Of a stretch of DNA of 10,357 bases, positions 5,245 to 10,357 are shown in pieces. The notes under the pieces were generated by a model. That model did no database searches. It had not been told where the DNA came from and was given only the letters and a program-made list of their open reading frames with translations. Each line of letters begins with the position of its first letter. Position 1 is the first letter of the stretch. Location of the stretch: the NCBI GenBank assembly GCA_005790965.1, contig SXTL01000094.1:1-10357 (forward strand), given 5' to 3'. The DNA is from Burkholderiales bacterium. GTDB lineage: Bacteria > Pseudomonadota > Gammaproteobacteria > Burkholderiales > Thiobacillaceae. A program made the translations under genes and the position numbers.

Positions 5245-6591
5245 TCAGCGCGTGATGCGGAAGGGTTTCACGCCGAGGATCTTTTCCAGGGCAGCGGCCG
5301 CTTCGTCAGCCTGCGCCGGTGTGGCAAACGGCCCCGTCTGGATCTTGATCAGCGCACCAGACTCAATGCGGTGTACGCCTGGCCCGGTCGCCGTGCCCAT
5401 CCGCGCCACCAGGGCATCGGCTGCCTCCGTTTTCGAGACCGCACCGACTTGCAGATAGAGGCCGGGCGCCGGCGCCACAACAGGGCCTGACGCCGGCGCT
5501 GCTGCCGGCCCTGGCGCTGCTGTCGGCACTTGGGCTGGGGTTGGCACTTGGGCTGGGGTTGGCGCGGCGTTGACCGTCTCTGCTGCGGCAGGCGGTTGCG
5601 CCGTGCTCGCCTTCTCCACACTCGTCGGCTTGACCTCGGTGACGCGATACGGTCGCAAACCCAGTTGCTCGGTCAGCCGCTGGCTGGCCTGGTCGGCCTC
5701 GCTTGGCGAGGCGAAGGGGCCGGCTTGGACCCGCACCAGCCCACCGCCTTCGCGCTGGACCACCCGGTTCGCCCCCAAGATCTGGCCGGCCTGCTGCTGG
5801 AGTTGCGCGGCCGTCTCGCGTTTGGCAAAGGCACCCACTTGCAGCCAGATCGGCTCGCCCCCGGCTTGGGCCGTCTCACTCGACAAGGGCTGGGCGCGCA
5901 GCACCGCAACTTCCGGTGCCTTGTAAATGCGAATTGGTTCAGCCAGAGGCGCGGGTTCCGGCGGGACATTCGGGGTAGCCGTGCGTTCCGGGTCAATGCG
6001 CTCCACCTCGACGCGCGTCACGCCCTTCAAAATATCCAGCTTGTAGGCTGCCGTATAGGACAGATCAATCACTCGATCGTTATGGAACGGCCCCCGGTCG
6101 TTGACCCGCAAGACTACGCTGCGACCGTTCTCGACATTGGTGACGCGCACAAAGGACGGGATAGGCAGGGTCCGATGCGCCGCCGTCATGCCATACATGT
6201 CGTAGAGCTCGCCGGAAGAGGTCGGCTTGCCGTGAAATTTGCGCCCATACCAAGACGCCAAGCCTTTTTGCTTGAACGGCCGGCCCGTAGTGTCCGGGGT
6301 GTAGGAGACGCCCATGACCCGATAGGTGTCGTTGGCATAGCGGTGCAGGGGTTCGGCTCGAGGGACCGCATCCGGGACGGTCTCCAGATTGGTCGGGGGA
6401 TTTGCTCCCGGGCCATCATCCTTGTAATAGCCGCCGCCGTTATACGGTGGAAGCGCGGATGGCGTCATCGCCAAGCCATTCGCAGCCGGGGCCGGGGGCT
6501 GCGTTGTCACCGGCGCCGCGCAGCCGCCCAGCAAGCCGGCCAGACCAGCGCACAAGCTCGAAATAACCACAGCTTTCAACAGCAAGCTCAT
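5245..6591 (-). CDS. rlpA: RlpA lipoprotein, lytic transglycosylase-like, with two SPOR domains
   Basis: A 448-residue lipoprotein. The lipobox LLGGC puts the acylated cysteine at residue 24, and no Asp follows it, so outer-membrane sorting is expected. In Pseudomonas aeruginosa RlpA cleaves glycan strands lacking stem peptides and aids daughter-cell separation. The double-psi beta-barrel spans about 108-200, with KGLASWYGRKFHGKPTSSGE and VNDRGPF. Glu128 and Asp165 are 37 residues apart, the same spacing as the P. aeruginosa catalytic pair Glu120 and Asp157. Two SPOR domains follow, at about 246-320 and 376-448, each starting with LQVGA and carrying VQAGPF or IQTGPF. Family members commonly have one. 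The linker between them is Pro/Ala-rich and contains a tandem TPAQVP. The ATG overlaps the rodA stop by 4 nt (ATGA) and has a weak Shine-Dalgarno, so coupling to rodA is likely. Confidence 0.95.
   Translation of the reverse strand: MSLLLKAVVISSLCAGLAGLLGGCAAPVTTQPPAPAANGLAMTPSALPPYNGGGYYKDDGPGANPPTNLETVPDAVPRAEPLHRYANDTYRVMGVSYTPDTTGRPFKQKGLASWYGRKFHGKPTSSGELYDMYGMTAAHRTLPIPSFVRVTNVENGRSVVLRVNDRGPFHNDRVIDLSYTAAYKLDILKGVTRVEVERIDPERTATPNVPPEPAPLAEPIRIYKAPEVAVLRAQPLSSETAQAGGEPIWLQVGAFAKRETAAQLQQQAGQILGANRVVQREGGGLVRVQAGPFASPSEADQASQRLTEQLGLRPYRVTEVKPTSVEKASTAQPPAAAETVNAAPTPAQVPTPAQVPTAAPGPAAAPASGPVVAPAPGLYLQVGAVSKTEAADALVARMGTATGPGVHRIESGALIKIQTGPFATPAQADEAAAALEKILGVKPFRITR
5525..5560 (-). repeat. 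18-bp perfect tandem duplication in the rlpA linker
   Basis: The plus-strand unit GGCACTTGGGCTGGGGTT occurs at 5525-5542 and again, identically, at 5543-5560. In rlpA it encodes two copies of the hexapeptide TPAQVP (with flanking phase) in the Pro/Ala-rich linker between the two SPOR domains. Being a multiple of three, copy changes would keep the frame and only alter linker length. Confidence 0.9.
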
Positions 6592-7706
6592 GTTTTTACC
6601 AAGCTCTTATTCGACGCAACGCTCATCAAGATACCAAATCCAAGCAAGACTGTCACCATGGAAGTTCCGCCATAGCTCACCAGCGGCAGGGGCACCCCCA
6701 CCACCGGCAAAAGACCAGAAACCATGCCCATATTGACCAGGGCATAGGTAAAGAAGGTCAGCGATATGGCGCCGCACAGCAAACGACCGAACAGACCCGA
6801 GGCGTTATAGGAAAGGGTCAGGCCCCGCGCAACCATGGCGGCGTAGATGGCCAGCAACACCAGGTTGCCCAACAAGCCAAACTCCTCGGAGTACACCGCG
6901 AAAACAAAATCGGTATGGCCCTCCGGCAGAAAGTCAAGGCGGGCCTGCGTTCCTTGCCCCCAGCCCTTGCCAAAAAGACCGCCCGAGCCACTCGCGATGG
7001 TGGATTGGATAATGTGATAGCCCGCGCCGAGCGGGTCACTCGTCGGATCAAACAAGGTCAGAACCCGCTGCTTCTGATAATCATGCAAAAAAAACATCCA
7101 GGCCAGGGGCACGATCGCCCCCAGGAGCAGGGCCAAACCGGCCATGACCCGCCAGGCCAGCCCGGCCAGAAACAGGACAAAAAATCCGGAGGCCAGGATC
7201 AGCAGGCTGGTACCGAGATCTGGTTGGCGCAGGATCAGGGCGACCGGCAAAACCAGGAGCAGACCGGCCAGGGCAAAATGACGGTTGTGCAAATGTTCCT
7301 GACGGTAATGCAGATAAGCGGCCATGGCCATCGGCACCGCCAGGCGCATCAACTCGGAAGGCTGGATGCTGGTCACGCCGAGATTGAGCCAACGCCGCGA
7401 ACCATTGACCACATCCCCGGCGACCGCCACACCCAGGAGCAAAAGTAGACCGAGTATATAAAGCGGGGCCGCAAAGCGAATCAACACCTGCGGCGGCACA
7501 TGCGAGAGAAGCAACATCGCCGCCAGGGCCACGCTCATGTTGGTCAAGTGTCCGGCCAGATAAGCGCCGCTGGTCGCGCTGGCCACCGTCAGGGTACTCA
7601 GGGCCAGCAAGGCCAGAATCAGTCCCAGCAGAACCGGGTCGGCGTGGCGGAATACGCGGCGCAGGCCCGCCCGGACGAGGCCCGCAATCCTAAGCTCAAT
7701 CTGCAT
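6588..7706 (-). CDS. rodA: RodA peptidoglycan glycosyltransferase (SEDS family)
   Basis: The SEDS-family glycosyltransferase of the elongasome, which polymerises lipid II into glycan strands with PBP2 in the inner membrane. It has 372 residues (E. coli 370) and about ten hydrophobic segments. Conserved motifs are GSRRWL (102-107), QPSELMRL (115-122), RQPDLGTS (160-167), SDPLGAGYHIIQS (223-235), LPEGHTDFVFAV (260-271) and PLPLVSYGGTS (339-349). Asp266 in the HTDF motif is the likely counterpart of the essential E. coli Asp262. The ATG at 7706 has an excellent Shine-Dalgarno and gives the normal N-terminus; a start at 7850 would add 48 residues of mrdA shadow sequence. It overlaps the end of mrdA by 11 nt and the start of rlpA by 4 nt, consistent with coupled production. 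Also called mrdB. Confidence 0.96.
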   Translation of the reverse strand: MQIELRIAGLVRAGLRRVFRHADPVLLGLILALLALSTLTVASATSGAYLAGHLTNMSVALAAMLLLSHVPPQVLIRFAAPLYILGLLLLLGVAVAGDVVNGSRRWLNLGVTSIQPSELMRLAVPMAMAAYLHYRQEHLHNRHFALAGLLLVLPVALILRQPDLGTSLLILASGFFVLFLAGLAWRVMAGLALLLGAIVPLAWMFFLHDYQKQRVLTLFDPTSDPLGAGYHIIQSTIASGSGGLFGKGWGQGTQARLDFLPEGHTDFVFAVYSEEFGLLGNLVLLAIYAAMVARGLTLSYNASGLFGRLLCGAISLTFFTYALVNMGMVSGLLPVVGVPLPLVSYGGTSMVTVLLGFGILMSVASNKSLVKT

Positions 7707-9606
7707 GATCTCCCTCTCCGGTGGTCGCCTCTGCCAGCCCCGGCGCAGGCATGGCTGCCGCACCCGGTGTCGTCTGCCCCAAGAACCAATAGTCCAGTAC
7801 CTTGCGGGCGATCGGGGCCGCCGTGGAACCTCCATGGCCGCCGTTTTCAACCATCACGGCCAGCGCAATAGTCGGCTTATCGACCGGCGCGAAGGCGATA
7901 AACAGGGCATTGTCACGATGGCGTGCCGACCCGCTGACGCTGCGTCCGGCCGCATTCATCGCCACCACCTGGGCGGTTCCGGTCTTGCCGGCAAAGCTAT
8001 AGGTTGCCCCGGCGCCGGCCCCAGCCGCTGTTCCGCCCGGCTGGGTAACCGCCTGCATCGCCGCCTTAACCAAACGCAGGTGTTTGGGATCCAGGTCTAA
8101 CTTGCGCACCACCTCGGGGGCCGCTGTATGGACGCGGCCATCCTTGGGATCACGCCAGGAGCGGACGATCTGCGGCTTGTAAACCACTCCCTCATTGGCG
8201 ATCGCCATGGTCGCCACAGCCAGCTGCATCGGTGTGGCCAGCACATAACCCTGCCCAATCCCGGCGATTACCGTCTCGCCAGGCCACCAGGGCTGCTTGA
8301 AGCGGCGCGTCTTCCAGGCTGCATTCGGCATCAAACCGGCCAACTCGCCGTCCAAATCCACCCCGCTGCGCTCGCCCAGGCCGAACTGCGCCAGAAAGTC
8401 ATGCATACGCTCGATGCCCATCTGGTTGGCCAGGCGGTAGTAATAAGTGTCGCAGGAAATAACGATGGATTTATGCAGGTCCACCGTCCCATGCCCATCC
8501 TTCTTCCAGTCGCGATACCGATGCCCCCCGGCCGACAAGCTGAAATAACCCGGGTCGGCGAAACTGTCCGACGGCTTGCTCAGACCCAGCTCGAGGCCCG
8601 CCAAGGCCATGAAGGGCTTGATTGTCGAACCGGGCGGATAGACCCCGCGCAAGGCGCGATTAACCAGCGGCTTGTCGAGCGATTCATTGAGCCCGCGCCA
8701 AGTCTCGACATCAATGCCATCCACAAACAGATTCGGGTCGTAACCCGGCTTGGACAACAACGCCAGCAGCCCCCCATTATTGGGATCCAAAGCCACCAGT
8801 GCCCCGCGATAGGGGCCAAACGCCGCCTCGGCCACTTGTTGCAGGCCGGCGTCCACATGCAAATTCAGATTGGTTCCTGCCAGGGCCGGGGTCCGTCCCA
8901 GCGAACGGAGGGCCCGCCCCCCCGCATCGACTTCCATATGCTCAAAGCCCGTCTGACCGTGCAGCCATTCCTCGTAGCGCTTCTCGATCCCGGCCTTGCC
9001 AATGTACTGGGCCCCGCGATAGGCCGACCAGCGCCCCGCCTCCTGCAAGGCCAGCTTGTCCTTCTGACTGATGCGGCCGATGTAACCAATCAGGTGCGAA
9101 AAGGTCGGTCCAAAGGGATAGGAACGCCAGTCCCGGGTCCGCATCTCAACGCCAGGAAAGCGATAACGCTGGGCCGCAAACCGCGCCACCTCGACCTCGG
9201 TCAAACGCTGCCGGATCGGCACGGCCTCGAAGGGACGGCTATCCTCGCGCAAACGGTGGAAGCGGCGCAGATCCGCCGCCTCGATCCGCACGATCTCCGC
9301 TAGTTGCGCCCAGAGGGCCGGCAGATCGGCAATCTTCTCGGGAACCACCTCCAGCGCATAGCCCCAATCACCCGAGGCCAACACCACCCCGTTGCGATCA
9401 TAGAGCACGCCGCGCGGCGGGATATTTGGCACCAGCGAAACGCGATTACTCTCGGACAAGGCGCTGTAACGCTCATGCTGCACCAGTTGCAGCCAGGCAA
9501 AACGGAAGAACAGGACGCAAAACAGGCCCACAACCACCCCGATCGCAAGCTGGCTACGGCGCCGAAATTCCTCTCGCAACAACGCCGTATTGACGAACTC
9601 ACTCAC
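7696..9606 (-). CDS. mrdA: Penicillin-binding protein 2, elongasome transpeptidase
   Basis: The class B PBP that cross-links new peptidoglycan during rod elongation, acting in the periplasm as the partner of RodA. From the GTG at 9606 it has 636 residues (E. coli 633). One N-terminal membrane helix lies at about residues 20-40 (IGVVVGLFCVLFF). Next comes the pedestal region with the PRGVLYDRNG motif (64-73) and then the transpeptidase domain: STIK (327-330, nucleophile Ser327), SCD (384-386) and KTG (541-543). SxD in place of SxN is normal for PBP2. The GTG sits in a GTGA overlap with the mreD stop and has little Shine-Dalgarno, so it probably depends on mreD translation. A start at 9726 would add 40 residues inside mreD and is unlikely. 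The last codons hold the rodA ribosome binding site. Confidence 0.96.
   Translation of the reverse strand: MSEFVNTALLREEFRRRSQLAIGVVVGLFCVLFFRFAWLQLVQHERYSALSESNRVSLVPNIPPRGVLYDRNGVVLASGDWGYALEVVPEKIADLPALWAQLAEIVRIEAADLRRFHRLREDSRPFEAVPIRQRLTEVEVARFAAQRYRFPGVEMRTRDWRSYPFGPTFSHLIGYIGRISQKDKLALQEAGRWSAYRGAQYIGKAGIEKRYEEWLHGQTGFEHMEVDAGGRALRSLGRTPALAGTNLNLHVDAGLQQVAEAAFGPYRGALVALDPNNGGLLALLSKPGYDPNLFVDGIDVETWRGLNESLDKPLVNRALRGVYPPGSTIKPFMALAGLELGLSKPSDSFADPGYFSLSAGGHRYRDWKKDGHGTVDLHKSIVISCDTYYYRLANQMGIERMHDFLAQFGLGERSGVDLDGELAGLMPNAAWKTRRFKQPWWPGETVIAGIGQGYVLATPMQLAVATMAIANEGVVYKPQIVRSWRDPKDGRVHTAAPEVVRKLDLDPKHLRLVKAAMQAVTQPGGTAAGAGAGATYSFAGKTGTAQVVAMNAAGRSVSGSARHRDNALFIAFAPVDKPTIALAVMVENGGHGGSTAAPIARKVLDYWFLGQTTPGAAAMPAPGLAEATTGEGDHAD
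7710..7719 (-). promoter_or_regulatory. Strong ribosome binding site of rodA inside mrdA
   Basis: The minus-strand sequence GGAGAGGGAG ends 3 nt before the rodA ATG at 7706, with its AGAGG part 6 nt away. It lies within the last codons of mrdA (Gly-Glu-Gly-Asp), so rodA is initiated from inside the mrdA reading frame. Confidence 0.75.
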
Positions 9607-10151
9607 AGCAAAGCGGCGCCCGAACGCAAAGCAACGGCATGCGATGAGACTCGTCCGGTGCCATCCAGGACCCAGGCCAAGCCCGGCCACAGCGCCGCCG
9701 CGCTGAGGCCCGAGACCAGATACCACGGATCTGGATGCAAGCCCGATCCTTCGCCAAGCAACAAGGCCAAAGCCGGGGTGAGCAGCAAAACCGGGGCCAG
9801 ATGCGCGGCTCGCCCGCTCCAGTCGAAGCCGCCCAGGCGCACCCGCATCCGCAAAATCACATAGGCGGCCAGGCTGTAGCTAAGGGCATAGCCTCCCAGC
9901 AGGGCGCCATGATCAACATCCGTCAACAAGCCCAGTACAAAGGCCGTTCCGATCCCCGCCTGCTGAGGCGCGCGCCAGGTCCAATAGAGCAAGGTCATGA
10001 GCAAAAAATCGGGTAGCCACCAGGCCATCCACTCCGGCCACGGCAGCCAAGTCACCAGCACCGCCAGCAACAGCGCAAGGCGCACCCAGCCCGGTCGCAC
10101 CGGCAGTTCCAGGGCGTGGCCTTGCAAAAGGAGTGGTTCGCTCAAGGTCAT
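9603..10151 (-). CDS. mreD: Rod shape-determining protein MreD
   Basis: A 182-residue integral membrane protein of the elongasome that works with MreC between cytoplasmic MreB and the RodA-PBP2 synthase. It has about five hydrophobic segments and MreD-like features: PDFLLMTLLYWTWRAP, then GLLTDVDHGALLGGYALSYSLAAYVILRMR. It is somewhat longer than E. coli MreD (162). The ATG at 10151 overlaps the mreC stop in ATGA and has GGGGGA 7 nt upstream. The C-terminus overlaps the GTG of mrdA by 4 nt. Residues are poorly conserved in this family, so the call rests on topology, the DVDHG-like motif and the mreC-mreD-mrdA context. Confidence 0.93.
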   Translation of the reverse strand: MTLSEPLLLQGHALELPVRPGWVRLALLLAVLVTWLPWPEWMAWWLPDFLLMTLLYWTWRAPQQAGIGTAFVLGLLTDVDHGALLGGYALSYSLAAYVILRMRVRLGGFDWSGRAAHLAPVLLLTPALALLLGEGSGLHPDPWYLVSGLSAAALWPGLAWVLDGTGRVSSHAVALRSGAALL

Positions 10152-10357
10152 GGTTTAGTCCCCCGGGGCGCCGGGGCGTTTGCCGTTGGAAGCAAAATCA
10201 TGAGAGGCCCGGCGTGGCCCACCCCCGACACCGGTTGCGCCATCGCACTCGCGAAAGGCGAGCTGTTGCGCGGTGGCTGGATACCCCCCACCCGCGCCAC
10301 CGGAAGGCCCGGCGGATAGATCCCGTCAAGGCCCGAAGTCACCAGCACATCACCCAC
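10148..10357 (-). CDS. mreC: Rod shape-determining protein MreC, C-terminal fragment
   Basis: The last 69 residues of MreC; the rest lies beyond the right edge, so this is truncated by the window and not broken. MreC is a bitopic inner-membrane protein whose periplasmic beta-barrel domains bind and activate PBP2. The piece shows the C-terminal hallmark GDVLVTSGLDGIYPPGLPVARV, followed by a proline-rich tail typical of betaproteobacteria-like homologues. The codon at the very edge reads GTG but is internal valine and not a start. The stop overlaps the mreD start by 4 nt. mreB would be expected just upstream, outside the window. Confidence 0.93.
   Translation of the reverse strand: MGDVLVTSGLDGIYPPGLPVARVGGIQPPRNSSPFASAMAQPVSGVGHAGPLMILLPTANAPAPRGTKP

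Noticed and set aside
5530..6675. Long plus-strand open frame of 381 codons antisense to rlpA
   Set aside because: It lacks family motifs and lies opposite a well-supported gene; GC-rich codon bias routinely creates such mirror frames.
7087..7094. Run of eight A (T on the coding strand) in rodA as a possible phase-variable tract
   Set aside because: The run encodes Phe-Phe-Leu in a membrane segment, the gene is intact, and rodA is normally needed for rod shape, so switching off is unlikely.
8128..9303. Long plus-strand open frame of 391 codons antisense to mrdA
   Set aside because: Same reason: shadow of a confirmed PBP2 gene, with no recognisable domains.
1..10357. CRISPR arrays, tRNA or rRNA genes, insertion sequences, attachment sites, toxin-antitoxin or phage genes
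   Set aside because: None was seen. The window is almost fully occupied by intact housekeeping genes, and the only clear tandem repeat is the 18-bp one in rlpA.

Overview
The window looks like an ordinary chromosomal region of a GC-rich (estimated by eye at about 60%) Gram-negative bacterium, probably a beta- or gammaproteobacterium (Acidithiobacillia are also possible). The clues are outer-membrane lipoprotein and periplasmic signal sequences, and mreC-mreD running straight into mrdA-rodA. That fused arrangement is more typical of betaproteobacteria and their relatives than of E. coli or Pseudomonas, where mre and mrd are separate. The genus cannot be read from the sequence.

Layout. Positions 1-60 are an AT-rich leader that may hold a promoter. 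Two rightward genes follow (61-525 and 522-992), overlapping by 4 nt. They encode paralogous exported DUF302-like proteins. Everything from 984 to the right edge is coded leftward as one tightly packed series. In transcription order it is: mreC (3' end only), mreD, mrdA (PBP2), rodA, rlpA, dacA, ybeD-type DUF493, a group III-like 6-phosphofructokinase, a PDC/Cache sensor-domain protein, and lipB. Junctions are overlaps of 4-11 nt or gaps of 14-37 nt, which suggests one operon with extensive translational coupling. No transcription terminator is visible, and lipB and the second DUF302 gene converge with a 9-nt overlap.

How the genes work together. MreC and MreD are scaffold parts of the elongasome. 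RodA (glycosyltransferase) and PBP2 (transpeptidase) form its peptidoglycan synthase. DacA trims pentapeptides, and RlpA is a septal or outer-membrane lipoprotein that cleaves denuded glycan strands. DUF493 and LipB (lipoate attachment) are the usual tail of the dacA cluster in proteobacteria. Here a phosphofructokinase gene and a sensor-domain gene lie between DUF493 and lipB, and this is the main departure from the textbook order.

I did not find a convincing new mobile, defence or RNA-based system. The points most worth checking are the PFK-sensor insertion, the mixed active-site signature of the PFK, a cytosolic Cache protein with a Cys-rich low-GC segment, an RlpA with two SPOR domains, and the DUF302 pair.
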